This document shows, in pieces, positions 47,143 to 56,498 of a DNA stretch of 64,000 bases. Origin of the DNA: DASXHY01 sp036272195 (lineage in GTDB: Bacteria > Verrucomicrobiota > Verrucomicrobiia > Limisphaerales > DASXHY01); contig DATAZE010000028.1 of the NCBI GenBank assembly GCA_036272195.1, positions 62,001 through 126,000 on the forward strand. Direction: 5' to 3'. A program made the translations under genes and the position numbers. The notes beneath the pieces were generated by a model. The model did no database searches. It was not told the origin of the DNA and saw nothing but the letters and a program-made list of their open reading frames with translations. Numbering within the stretch: position 1 is the first letter of the stretch; the number at the start of each line of letters is the position of its first letter.

Positions 47143-47208
47143 TGTAGTTCCGCGTTTGCGCGGTGGGGTGGGGAAATGCTTCAAACTCCGCCTGAAGACG
47201 GAACTACA
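47143..47208. repeat. REPIN-like element
   Basis: TGTAGTTCCG (47143-47152) and CGGAACTACA (47199-47208) are perfect 10-bp inverted repeats, each beginning (5' to 3') with TGTAG and followed by a small hairpin. The roughly 340-base gap around it holds only this element and the upstream terminator. Confidence 0.65.
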
Positions 47209-47312
47209 GACGCACAGTGTCTAAGTGCGCCTCTTTCGCTTCCTCGGAGCTTTGTTTTATTTGAGGTCTCTGCCGCCACCAAGGTATCGCGCCTGACGGC
47301 GCTTGAGCCGCT

Positions 47313-50300
47313 TTAAAAATTCACATTGAACTGCACCGCCAAGGTCCGCTCGCGTGGGAGTTCGTTGTATATGTTCAGAGGATTGAGGTGGTAGTTCTGA
47401 CCGGTAATATTTAAAAGTCCCAGCGTGATTTCAGCGTGACGTCGAGGAAAGCGATAACCGGCAAACCCGTTGACCTGCCAAAAATCATCACCCGGCTCGT
47501 TGTTGCCAAAGCCGTCATTGCTCTGGGAGTACCAAACCGCCTCGCCTTGCGCAAAAAAACCACACGGATGATTAAAGATGGCGAATAGATTCAATTGATG
47601 GAGCGTGGCTTCGATCCGCTGACGGGGTTGGAAATTAACGAAGTTCAGATTGCTGTTGGCGGGAACACCCGGAAAATTGTCGTGTAAAACGGCTTGGCTG
47701 AGCCGGTAGCGCAGACCGAGTGACCAGTCTCTCCCGACCAGTTGATTGGCGGTGAACAGAAGTGAAGGTTCCCGATATTTCAGGTGTTCTCCAAGGCTGG
47801 AAGGGACACCAAGCGTCTGCCCGGGAGGAAGAAAGTCATACGCGCCATCCACACGACGCACGTCTGAATCCAATAGTTCGCCGGACACTCCGAGATAGGT
47901 GCCAGTGTGAAATTTTTGTTCCAGGGACAACCCGTAGGTTTCAAATTTGGCCCCGGCATTCGCCCCAGCCACGGATTCGGGAATGATGCTGCGGAACGAC
48001 TGAACGAAACCGGCAACCTGGGACGGTTCCAGTTGGTAACTTTGGTCAATGCTTGCGCCGCCGAGCGAGCGCGTGTAGGCAAAACGAATCACTGTGTCCG
48101 GCAGGGGTCGCAAGATCATTCCGGCCTTGGGCAAAATATCATCTACCGTCTTTTCCTTGCCCGAAACCGGAGCAGACCGGAAGTTCTCAGGGAACGTAAT
48201 TCGGTCATAAACGCCGCCACCAATCAGTTCCAGCCAATCCGTGATCTCCCATTGATGGTAGGCGTAAATGCTAAAGCGCCGAAAAACTGAGTCGATGTTT
48301 TGTTGACTAGCGGGACGGCCGTTCCCGTCTGGATCAAAAAAGTTTGGATCTGTAGTCAATCCTTGAACTGATTCAGTTTTGAAATCCCCGTACTGCGCCC
48401 TCCCTCCAATGATTGTGCTGTGGTCTGGCTGTTCAAATATCTGCTGCACTTCTCCGGAATAGATTTCCAGCTGATTTTGAAAAAGCTGTTGCGCATAGAA
48501 TTTGTTGACTCCAGTTAAAAGGGGCGAAAGCGCGCCAAAAGGCTGCGGCCGGAATACAAGTAATGAGGGTTGGAATTCGTTCGTAAAAGAAAATTTATCC
48601 GTCAGCCGCGCTCCAAATACGAGCGTGTGCACTCCCGGAGCCCACTCATGGTGATAACCGATTCCGAGGATAGGCTCCTGCCGCTCGTCGAATCGAAACG
48701 TCGAACTGGCATTCGTCTGGCGATAGTATTGCGCGAGGTCTCCGCCGGACGTTTTGTTATATTGCAGCAGGAAAAACGCTGTGTCCTTGGAAGTTATCTT
48801 CGCTTTGACATTCAGAGATATGCTCTGCTCGGTCATGTCTTCGTTGGCTCTTTGGCCAGGATCGGAGCGATACTCACCCGAGAAACTATAATTAAAATTA
48901 TCGAACGTGCCGTATTGTGAACCGCTCTCCGACCAGGCGCCGCGGCTCAGGTATTCCGTGCTCGAAACCACGCCGGCATGGTTCTGCTCAAACAGTCGCG
49001 AGTATTCCTGCTGCGAAATGGCGGGCGATAAAGGTCCGGCATTCACCGGCGCGAGCAGGTTGGCCAGCAAAAATTCGGCTTCGGTAGGCGTTTCGTAACG
49101 CAGGTTGATGAGGTTCGGATCGCTCAGCTGAAAATAACTATTCGCCAGGAACAAATGCGCGGAATAGTTGCCATAATCGTAATTCACCGCTCGCGCGGCC
49201 TCGCGCACAGCCACTTCGTTCATGCCGGCGTCGCGATACATGCCGGCAAGATTGGCGGCGCGCACGGCCTGATCCTGGTCCAGCAAAAGTTGCGAGCGAT
49301 AGACACTGCGGTTGTTATTCAGTTGCTCCGATTTTTCCAAATCACGGATTGAATCGTTCACGCGGTTGTATTCCTGGTTCAGCAAGGAGGAATAAAGAAA
49401 TGCCGTCGGGTCGTTGGGGTCGAGTTTCTCGGCCAGGCGCAACTCCTTCATGGCATGCGAAAAATCTCCCACGTTTCCGTAGGCCTTGCCGAGGTAGCTG
49501 CGCAATTCCGCCCGCTGCGGTTCCAGCGCCGCAGCCATCAGCAAATCCTCGCGACCGCCGCGATTGTCACCCAGATGAATGCGGCACAGGCCGCGTCCCA
49601 GCCAGGCGTTGCCGAGCGCGGAATCCACTTCCAAAGCATGGTCAAAGGAAGCCACCGCCTCCCGTGTGCGGCCTTCCGCCGCGAGCAAAAATCCCTGAAG
49701 CGCGAGCGCCTGAGCGTTGCGCGGGGCCAGAGCGAGGCTTTTATCCAATGCCTCTTTCGCGGCAGAGGCATGACCGAAGCTGAATTCCAATTCCGCCACG
49801 CGCTCCCAGGCAAATCCGAATTGCGATGACTTCGCGGCCGCCCGCTTTGCGGATTGCAGGGCGAGCGCCAGCGACGTTCCCCGGTCGCCGCGCGATTGTT
49901 CATAATACGAGTCTGCCAGAAATTCCGTGGTCAACTGCGGAGCGGGCGCTGAAATCGTGGTGTGTTTCACGGCGGCGATGAGTTGCCGCAACGCAGCCGC
50001 CAACCGTTGGGGCTGGCTTGAGGAGTCGTTGGAGGAGAGTCCACCGAGCGTTGCCTCAGTCTTGTCGACTTCACCCACGCTGAGCAATAACGCCGCGTAA
50101 TAAATACGTTCAGCATCCGAGCCGGGCTGGCGTCCGGCGGGATATTTGGCAAGCGCCGCCAGTAGATCGCCCGAGTTATACGCGTTGAGCGAATCCGCAA
50201 GGTCGTGCTGCTCGTCGGAACTGAGGGAAAGGTCCGCCGGATCCAACACGGCGGGATAATAGAAAGCCCATTGGAGAAGATTGTTCGCGACAAAACCGGC

Positions 50301-50888
50301 GGTGCGGGCCGGCGCTTTTCCCAAATCGGCCGCGGCCTGTTCGCCATTGGTCAGGACGAGCGTGGCCTGCTCGTTGCCGAAATTCACTTTGCCATCGATG
50401 ACTGAAACGGTCGTGCGATCGGTATCGTCGACAGCGAGGACGAATTCTGTTCCTTCAATGCCGGCGACGGCGCCCCGTGTAACGACCCGGATGCGGCCCA
50501 GTTTGTCGCGATGGAAAAACGAGATGACGCCGTGAACGAGATGCAATCCTGCGAGGGCGTCCGCTTCGTGAGGTGGGAGCACTTCCAGTTCGGTGGAGGG
50601 GCCGAACTGCACGGCGCTTTCGTCCGACCAGCGCAAAGCCACGCGGCTGTCCGGCCCGGTGCGCAATCGGTCATGGGGATAAAGGACCTGGTTCGTCTGG
50701 GTGAGAACCCAGGTTTTCGCGCCGGCGGGGGAGATTTCCACCACATTTTGCGCCTCAACAATGAGGATTTGGTTGGTGTCCAGAGCGGAGACCAGGGGTT
50801 GCGCAAAAATAGCGCCGACACAAATTGCCCAAAGAAAGGAAATGATGCCAACTAAAGTCGCCCGCCTGAATGTTCGATGCAGTTTCAA
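47313..50888 (-). CDS. FecR-TPR-outer-membrane beta-barrel fusion protein
   Basis: A signal peptide (RATLVGIISFLWAICVGAIFA) is followed by a FecR domain (about 65-170 from the TTG at 50888; RIRVVTRGAVAGIEGTEFVL), a TPR region (about 240-610) and a C-terminal half of alternating aromatic beta-strands ending in Phe, as expected for a TonB-dependent-like outer-membrane barrel. FecR is usually a separate sensor that acts between an outer-membrane receptor and an ECF sigma factor; here it is fused to the barrel and has no cytoplasmic anti-sigma segment. An ECF sigma gene is transcribed divergently from 51048. The TTG at 50888 (MKLHRTF) is preferred to the upstream in-frame start at 50978, which lacks a signal-like start. 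Confidence 0.75.
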   Translation of the reverse strand: MKLHRTFRRATLVGIISFLWAICVGAIFAQPLVSALDTNQILIVEAQNVVEISPAGAKTWVLTQTNQVLYPHDRLRTGPDSRVALRWSDESAVQFGPSTELEVLPPHEADALAGLHLVHGVISFFHRDKLGRIRVVTRGAVAGIEGTEFVLAVDDTDRTTVSVIDGKVNFGNEQATLVLTNGEQAAADLGKAPARTAGFVANNLLQWAFYYPAVLDPADLSLSSDEQHDLADSLNAYNSGDLLAALAKYPAGRQPGSDAERIYYAALLLSVGEVDKTEATLGGLSSNDSSSQPQRLAAALRQLIAAVKHTTISAPAPQLTTEFLADSYYEQSRGDRGTSLALALQSAKRAAAKSSQFGFAWERVAELEFSFGHASAAKEALDKSLALAPRNAQALALQGFLLAAEGRTREAVASFDHALEVDSALGNAWLGRGLCRIHLGDNRGGREDLLMAAALEPQRAELRSYLGKAYGNVGDFSHAMKELRLAEKLDPNDPTAFLYSSLLNQEYNRVNDSIRDLEKSEQLNNNRSVYRSQLLLDQDQAVRAANLAGMYRDAGMNEVAVREAARAVNYDYGNYSAHLFLANSYFQLSDPNLINLRYETPTEAEFLLANLLAPVNAGPLSPAISQQEYSRLFEQNHAGVVSSTEYLSRGAWSESGSQYGTFDNFNYSFSGEYRSDPGQRANEDMTEQSISLNVKAKITSKDTAFFLLQYNKTSGGDLAQYYRQTNASSTFRFDERQEPILGIGYHHEWAPGVHTLVFGARLTDKFSFTNEFQPSLLVFRPQPFGALSPLLTGVNKFYAQQLFQNQLEIYSGEVQQIFEQPDHSTIIGGRAQYGDFKTESVQGLTTDPNFFDPDGNGRPASQQNIDSVFRRFSIYAYHQWEITDWLELIGGGVYDRITFPENFRSAPVSGKEKTVDDILPKAGMILRPLPDTVIRFAYTRSLGGASIDQSYQLEPSQVAGFVQSFRSIIPESVAGANAGAKFETYGLSLEQKFHTGTYLGVSGELLDSDVRRVDGAYDFLPPGQTLGVPSSLGEHLKYREPSLLFTANQLVGRDWSLGLRYRLSQAVLHDNFPGVPANSNLNFVNFQPRQRIEATLHQLNLFAIFNHPCGFFAQGEAVWYSQSNDGFGNNEPGDDFWQVNGFAGYRFPRRHAEITLGLLNITGQNYHLNPLNIYNELPRERTLAVQFNVNF

Positions 50889-51047
50889 CGTACCTTCTGA
50901 TTGTCTGTTTGGTTTAAGACATGGGCGGGAATACGCCTCGCCGGGCGTCCAGCCAACTGACCGACAAAAGACAAGCAAACATCGAGCCAGAATACAATTT
51001 ATTTCGTCTACATTCTATTTGCCAATTTACCCGGGAAAACGCATTAC

Positions 51048-51686
51048 TTGATTGTGCGACAGACAGATGAAGAGTTTATTCCGACTCGCGCCACGCTGAT
51101 TGACCGTCTCAAAAATTGGCAGGACCAGGCGAGTTGGCAGGACTTTTTTGACACTTATTGGAAACTCATCTACGGCCTCGCGCGCAAATTCGGGCTGAAC
51201 GAAGAGGACGCTCAGGACGTGGTGCAGGAGACCATGGTGTCCGTGGCCAACCACATGCCGAACTTCAAGTATGATCCGAAACTTGGTTCGTTCAAATCCT
51301 GGCTGCGCACGCTGATCCGCTGGCGGATTTCCGATCACATCCGCAAACGCGGTCCGGCTACCACGGTGCCGCTCCAGGGCGAAACGGAGACCGGTGATGA
51401 TTCGCCCGCCATGAAAGAGCTTCCGGACAAGAACAGCCAGACGATCGATCAGCTTTACGAGCAGGAATGGCAAAAGAATCTGTTGGACGCCGCAATCTCA
51501 AAGGTAAAACGCAAGATCGATCCCCAGAAATACCAGGTCTTCGATTTTTACGTAAACAAGGAATGGCCGCCCGAAAAGGTCGCGGCGGCATTCAATATCT
51601 CAGTGGACCAGGTCTATCTCTCGAAGCATCGCATCACGGAAATGATCAAGTCCGAAGCCAAACGGCTTGAGAATGAGATGCTTTGA
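51048..51686 (+). CDS. ECF-type sigma factor
   Basis: 212 residues with sigma region 2 (about 28-100; WQDFFDTYWKLIYGLARKFGLNEEDAQDVVQETMV) and region 4 at the C-terminus. It matches the verrucomicrobial type usually paired with a Ser/Thr kinase, but no kinase follows; a REPIN and icd do. The start is TTG at 51048 or GTG at 51054. Divergent orientation from the FecR-barrel gene suggests regulation of that gene, which is inference. Confidence 0.85.
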   Translation: MIVRQTDEEFIPTRATLIDRLKNWQDQASWQDFFDTYWKLIYGLARKFGLNEEDAQDVVQETMVSVANHMPNFKYDPKLGSFKSWLRTLIRWRISDHIRKRGPATTVPLQGETETGDDSPAMKELPDKNSQTIDQLYEQEWQKNLLDAAISKVKRKIDPQKYQVFDFYVNKEWPPEKVAAAFNISVDQVYLSKHRITEMIKSEAKRLENEML

Positions 51687-51696
51687 ATCCTGAACC

Positions 51697-51767
51697 GTGG
51701 CTGCCGACGTAAGGAGGCTCTGATTTTTCACGCAGAGGGATTTGAGCCTCCTTACGTCGGCTGCTAC
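51697..51767. repeat. REPIN: two inverted REP units
   Basis: The arms 51697-51720 and 51744-51767 are complementary at 22 of 24 positions. Each reads from the outside GTRGCWGCCGACGTAAGGAG then GCTC. It follows the sigma gene and may also terminate transcription. It is the clearest full REPIN of the family. Confidence 0.75.
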
Positions 51768-51800
51768 CAGTCCAAGTTCACGAAATGGCGCACGCCGGTC

Positions 51801-53117
51801 TCACATGTGGGCGATGATATTATCGCCGAACTGGCTGCACTTGATTTCGGTCGCGCTGTCCATCTGGCGGGCAAAATCATAGGTCACCCGTTTTGACGCA
51901 ATCGCACCGTTCAGGCCTTTGACGATGAGGTCCGCGGCTTCCACCCAATTCAGGTAGCGAAACATCATTTCGCCGCTGAGCACAACTGAACCAGGATTCA
52001 CGCGGTCCTGGTTCGCGTATTTGGGCGCGGTGCCGTGCGTGGCCTCGAAAATGGCGTGGCCGGAAATGTAATTGATATTCCCGCCGGGCGCGATGCCGAT
52101 GCCGCCGACCTGCGCTGCGAGAGCATCGCTCAGGTAATCACCATTGAGATTCAGCGTGGCAAGAACATCAAATTCTTCGGGACGCGTGAGCACCTGTTGC
52201 AGCGTGATGTCCGCGATGGAATCCTTGATGACAATTCCTGCGCCGGGTTTGCCTTCGGGAATTTTGCACCACGGGCCGCCATCGATTTCGACTGCGCCGA
52301 AGAATTTCTTTGCCACTTCATAACCCCAATCGCGGAAAGCGCCCTCGGTGAACTTCATGATGTTCCCCTTGTGGACAAGCGTCACGCTCTTGCGATTGAA
52401 TTTGATGGCATAACTAAGGGCGCTGTGAATCAAGCGCACGCAACCGGAATAACTCACCGGTTTGATGCCGACGCCGACTTTGATGTCGGTGGGGAAATCC
52501 TTGGCGCCGACCGCGTCCCAGAATTGCTCAGCCTTGGCCTTGGTGCCGAAGCGGACTTTGTCGAACTGCTTGGGGAATTCTTTCGCAATAAAATCCAGAA
52601 CTTTCTGCGCTTCGGGCGTGCCGGCCGCATATTCAATTCCGGCGTAAATGTCCTCGGTGTTTTCGCGGAAGATGACCATGTCGACCTTCTCAGGATGTTT
52701 CACCGGCGATGGAACGCCGTGAAACCATTGCACCGGGCGCAGGCAGACGTAGAGGTCGAGCATCTGGCGCAGCGCCACGTTCAACGAACGGATACCGCCG
52801 CCGACCGGCGTCGTCAACGGGCCTTTGATGCCAACGAGATATTCCCTGAAGGCCTCGACGGTGTCGTCGGGCAGCCAGTTGTCGAATTTATTTTTTGCTA
52901 ACTCGCCGGCGAATACTTCGAACCAGGAAACCTTGCGTTTGCCGCCGTAAGCTTTTTGTACCGCCGCGTCGAACACCCGCACGCTGGCGGCCCAGATATC
53001 GGGGCCGGTGCCATCGCCGCGGATGAAGGGAAGGATCGGGTTTTCCGGCACGGTGAGTTTGCCGTTTTCAATGGAAATTTTTCCGCCAGCGGGCGGGGTC
53101 ACGTCTTTGTAGGCCAT
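51801..53117 (-). CDS. icd: NADP-dependent isocitrate dehydrogenase
   Basis: Decarboxylates isocitrate to 2-oxoglutarate in the TCA cycle. The 438-residue protein has the substrate-loop serine in GGGIRSLNVALRQ (the site of control phosphorylation in E. coli), FRENTEDIYAG, and HGTAPKYANQDRVNPGS, where the Lys-Tyr pair indicates NADP rather than NAD. A REPIN lies upstream, so it is probably a single transcription unit. Confidence 0.95.
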   Translation of the reverse strand: MAYKDVTPPAGGKISIENGKLTVPENPILPFIRGDGTGPDIWAASVRVFDAAVQKAYGGKRKVSWFEVFAGELAKNKFDNWLPDDTVEAFREYLVGIKGPLTTPVGGGIRSLNVALRQMLDLYVCLRPVQWFHGVPSPVKHPEKVDMVIFRENTEDIYAGIEYAAGTPEAQKVLDFIAKEFPKQFDKVRFGTKAKAEQFWDAVGAKDFPTDIKVGVGIKPVSYSGCVRLIHSALSYAIKFNRKSVTLVHKGNIMKFTEGAFRDWGYEVAKKFFGAVEIDGGPWCKIPEGKPGAGIVIKDSIADITLQQVLTRPEEFDVLATLNLNGDYLSDALAAQVGGIGIAPGGNINYISGHAIFEATHGTAPKYANQDRVNPGSVVLSGEMMFRYLNWVEAADLIVKGLNGAIASKRVTYDFARQMDSATEIKCSQFGDNIIAHM

Positions 53118-53229
53118 GGTTTTAGAAATTTTCGATTAATTTATTGGCGCCGTTTCGATTCGGCGCGTTCAGAGGAAACGGCGGAATGCGCGGGAAATCA
53201 AGGAAAGAAAATGCCTTCTTCCGAAGTCG

Positions 53230-53287
53230 CATGGGCATCTCTCGCCCGTGTGTTTCGATTCTCACGGGCGAGACGCCCGCGCCACTG
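53230..53287. repeat. REPIN-like element between icd and the methyltransferase
   Basis: CTCGCCCGTG (53241-53250) and CACGGGCGAG (53263-53272) are perfect inverted repeats, extended outward by GGGCATC/GACGCCC. The right end reads GTGG on the minus strand. It abuts the methyltransferase stop. Confidence 0.55.
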
Positions 53288-54049
53288 TCACCTTGCCCGT
53301 CGGCCGACCACGAAGGAGTTGAACATCAGGTAACGCGTTGGGGTAAGGTTCAAAAGAAACTCGACGGGAGCAGCCACGTAACGATCCGTGCACGACACGC
53401 TTTCGACCACGCAGCCGGAGCGTTCGAGGAAAAATTGCATCTCCAACCCGTTCGTCGCCACAATCGCGTCGTCGTCCGCGGTGAAGGGTTCCTTGACGAT
53501 AGGCGTCATCCGGTCGAAGCGAGCGCTCTCGGGATTTTTTTTCATCACCGCGCGTTTTTCCTGCAAACGCTTCCAGTTTTTTAATTTTTGACCCACGCCG
53601 CGCATGCGCGGGTGATAATCGCGAAAACCGAGCACGCGGAAAAAATTCGGGCTGGAAAGAACGACGCGACCGCCGATTTTGACGACCCGCACCAGTTCCT
53701 GGATGAACGCCTCCGGCTCCTCCACGTGTTCCAACACGTTCAACGCTCCGGCGCTCGCGAAATATTGGTCGGCGTAAGGAAGCTTTTTTCCATCGTAAAC
53801 CTGGCAGCGCTCGGTGACCTGCCGCGCCCGGGCGATGTTCGGTTGGGAGACATCCACGCCGTGGGCCTCGAAGCCCCCGGTCTGCAAACGCGCGACCACC
53901 TGCCCCACCCCGCAGCCCACGTCCAGCACGCGCGCGCCCGGCCCGCCGGTCTTCAGCGCATCCGCGTATTTTGCGAAAAACGCCGAGTCCTGCCCGGACA
54001 GGAATTGCGCATAGTCCTCGTTTTGATGATATGTCTCCTGATGGCTCAT
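53288..54049 (-). CDS. Class I SAM-dependent methyltransferase
   Basis: 253 residues. Motif I is VLDVGCGVGQV (about 41-51), followed by the acidic loop HGVDVS and motif LPYADQYFASAGALNVLEHVEEPE. It ends the xseB-dxs operon 27 bases after dxs. The substrate is not clear; placement after dxs could suggest an isoprenoid or quinone role, but this is inference. Confidence 0.8.
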   Translation of the reverse strand: MSHQETYHQNEDYAQFLSGQDSAFFAKYADALKTGGPGARVLDVGCGVGQVVARLQTGGFEAHGVDVSQPNIARARQVTERCQVYDGKKLPYADQYFASAGALNVLEHVEEPEAFIQELVRVVKIGGRVVLSSPNFFRVLGFRDYHPRMRGVGQKLKNWKRLQEKRAVMKKNPESARFDRMTPIVKEPFTADDDAIVATNGLEMQFFLERSGCVVESVSCTDRYVAAPVEFLLNLTPTRYLMFNSFVVGRRAR

Positions 54050-54076
54050 GCGGAATTGGCGCAGCCGTGGCGACGA

Positions 54077-56065
54077 TTATTTCAGTTGAATCAGCCGCGT
54101 GACATCCGCCTGCGTGTCGGAAAATTGCGCCTTCACCCGGGCGATAATGTTCTCGACGGTTAGGCCGTGGCGCTTGCGCAATTCATCCTGCGACGAGGCG
54201 TGTTCGATGAATTGATCCGGCCAACCGATGCGCACAACCGGCGTGGTCACGGCCATTTCGCTGAAAAGCTCCAGCACGGATGAGCCATAGCCGCCCGCCA
54301 GCGCGTGGTCTTCCAGAGTCACAATCACGTCGGCAGCTTTGCCGAAAAATTCGTGTGTGCCCGCGTCCAGCGGCTTGGTGAAACGCGGATTGATCACTGC
54401 GCAATCGAAGCCGTCGGCAGCGAGTCGCGCGGCGGCTTGTCGCGCCATGGAATTGAGATTGCCCAACCCGAAGAGTGCGACCTTGCGCTGGCCGGTATTG
54501 GAAAAATTCTGGACGACTTCCGCCTTGCCGATTTCCAGCAATCTCGGTTGCTCCTTGATTGGCACGCCCTCGGCATTGCCGCGCGGGTAACGGATGAACA
54601 TCGGATGATTTTCGTGCGTGGCGGTGAACATCATGTCCACGAGTTCGTCCTCATCCTTCGGTGCCATGGCGATGACGTTCGGCAGGCAGCGCAAATACGC
54701 GATGTCAAACAGGCCGTGATGCGTGGGGCCGTCGTTTGCGGAAAGCCCGGCGCGGTCCATGCAGAAAATCACCGGCAAATCCTGGAGGCAAACGTCGTGA
54801 TGAATGCAGTCGTAGGCACGTTGCAGGAAGGTCGAATAAATCGCGACCACGGGGTGAAAACCCATCGTCGCCATGCCTGCGGCAAAGATGACTCCGTGCT
54901 CCTCGGCAATGCCCACGTCGTAATAACGGTCCGGCATGGCCTTTTCCAAATGCTTCAGCCCGGTGCCGCTGGGCATCGCTGCGGTGATGCCAACCAGCGT
55001 GTTGTCCTTCTGGCACAATTTCACCAGTGTCTGCCCCATGACGTCCTGATACGCGGGCGGCGCGCCGGCCTTCCCGGGCAGCGAGTCGCCAGTGCGGATG
55101 TCATAAGGACCCGTGCCGTGGAATTTCTCCGGCGATTTCAGCGCGGCGTCGAAGCCCTTGCCCTTTTGAGTGAGGATATGAATGACGATGGGCTGGTCGC
55201 AGGTCTTGGCAAATTCCAGCGTGCTGATGAGCAGCGGCAAATCGTGGCCGTCAATCGGGCCCAGGTAACGCACGCCCATTTCCTCGAACAAAACCGGACT
55301 GCCGAAACCACCACGTCCGTCCGAATCGATGGTGGCGTTGGTCTGCCGCAGGCCGACATCGGTGATGGCGCCTTTAAAACCCTCCTCGGCCTTGTGCGCG
55401 AGTTTCAGGGCCAGTTCGCCCTTGGGCAGACGCCGCAAAAAGCTTTGAAAATCTTTCGACAGTTTGTTGTAGGACGGATGGGTGATCAGCCGGCTCAGAT
55501 AATTGGCAATCGCCCCGACGTTCTTGGCGATGCTCCACTCGTTATCGTTGAGAATGCCGATGAAACGCTTCGTGGTATGGCTGATATTATTGAGCGCCTC
55601 AAAAGAAATGCCATTGGTCAGCGCGGCATCGCCGAAAACGCAAACGACATTTTCGTTCGTGCCTTTTTTGTCGCGCGCCGCCGCCATGCCGAGCGCGGCG
55701 GACAGGGCCGTTCCCGCGTGGCCCGCGCCATAGCAATCGTGCGGGCTTTCCGTGCGCAACGCGAAGCCGTTCAGGCCGTCGGTGGTGCGGATGGTGTTGA
55801 ACCGGTCTTTGCGGCCGGTGAGAAGCTTGTGCACATAAACCTGGTGGCTCACATCCCAGACGAATTTATCCTTGGGCGTCTCGAAGACGCGATGCAGCGC
55901 CAGTGTCAACTCCACCACGCCGAGATTCGGACCGAGATGGCCGCCGTTCTTGGAGAGGACCGTTATCAATTCGTAACGGATTTCCTCGGCAAGCTGACGG
56001 AGCTGATCGAGCGTCAAATTCTTGACGTACTTGGGTTCATCAACCATTTCCAGGAATCGGCTCAT
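54077..56065 (-). CDS. dxs: 1-deoxy-D-xylulose-5-phosphate synthase
   Basis: Joins pyruvate and glyceraldehyde 3-phosphate, the first step of the MEP isoprenoid pathway. The 662-residue thiamine-diphosphate enzyme shows the TPP-binding region GDAALTNGISFEALNN, the HDCYGAGHAGTALSAALGMA segment, and the transketolase-like C-terminal domains including FMQ-like IFCMDRAGLSANDGPTHHG. It starts one base after the xseB stop, so the two are coupled. Confidence 0.96.
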   Translation of the reverse strand: MSRFLEMVDEPKYVKNLTLDQLRQLAEEIRYELITVLSKNGGHLGPNLGVVELTLALHRVFETPKDKFVWDVSHQVYVHKLLTGRKDRFNTIRTTDGLNGFALRTESPHDCYGAGHAGTALSAALGMAAARDKKGTNENVVCVFGDAALTNGISFEALNNISHTTKRFIGILNDNEWSIAKNVGAIANYLSRLITHPSYNKLSKDFQSFLRRLPKGELALKLAHKAEEGFKGAITDVGLRQTNATIDSDGRGGFGSPVLFEEMGVRYLGPIDGHDLPLLISTLEFAKTCDQPIVIHILTQKGKGFDAALKSPEKFHGTGPYDIRTGDSLPGKAGAPPAYQDVMGQTLVKLCQKDNTLVGITAAMPSGTGLKHLEKAMPDRYYDVGIAEEHGVIFAAGMATMGFHPVVAIYSTFLQRAYDCIHHDVCLQDLPVIFCMDRAGLSANDGPTHHGLFDIAYLRCLPNVIAMAPKDEDELVDMMFTATHENHPMFIRYPRGNAEGVPIKEQPRLLEIGKAEVVQNFSNTGQRKVALFGLGNLNSMARQAAARLAADGFDCAVINPRFTKPLDAGTHEFFGKAADVIVTLEDHALAGGYGSSVLELFSEMAVTTPVVRIGWPDQFIEHASSQDELRKRHGLTVENIIARVKAQFSDTQADVTRLIQLK

Positions 56066-56066
56066 A

Positions 56067-56339
56067 TTATTCTTCTGATAATTCCGACGGCGCAGGCTTC
56101 AATTTCAGTTCACCCGCGGCATTTTTTTCCAGTTGTTGTATCTTCAGTTCCGCTTCCGCCAGCTTCGTCCGGCACACCTGTGCCAGCCGCGTGCCCTCTT
56201 CGTATCTGGCCAACAGCGTTTCCAACGGCAAATCCTCGGACTCCATTGCTTCCACAATGGATTCAAGCTTTTTTAAGGCTTCTTCGAATGGGACGTTGCC
56301 GTTCTTGGCCGCTTCGTTGGGCCGGGCGGACTTCGACAT
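56067..56339 (-). CDS. xseB: Exodeoxyribonuclease VII small subunit
   Basis: 90 residues with the family core FEEALKKLESIVEAMESEDLPLETLL and the helix YEEGTRLAQVCRTKLAEAE. It forms a complex with XseA (not in the window) to cut single-stranded DNA. It is the first gene of the xseB-dxs-methyltransferase operon; pairing of xseB with dxs is common in other bacteria. A diverged copy of about 42 bases of this gene occurs at 59558-59599. Confidence 0.93.
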   Translation of the reverse strand: MSKSARPNEAAKNGNVPFEEALKKLESIVEAMESEDLPLETLLARYEEGTRLAQVCRTKLAEAELKIQQLEKNAAGELKLKPAPSELSEE

Positions 56340-56498
56340 AGCCGAAACTTAGGTGAAAGCGGGCGTTTCGTCTAGTTTCGAATAAAGGCTCCTTCAGTGA
56401 GTTCTGCTGGCAGAAACCTTGTGCTCCTGACTAACATTGAGCAAGCACCTTCGATTGAATTGATCGTTCCGAGCAGGCCAATATCAAAGGATATTCCA

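Noticed and set aside
46838..47224. Plus-strand frame running from the Ig-domain gene through the terminator and REPIN
   Set aside because: It crosses a strong terminator and a repeat element, and its sequence has no family support.
54305..56341. A 678-codon plus-strand reading frame antisense to dxs
   Set aside because: It is a shadow of dxs and xseB; no domain or start signal was seen.
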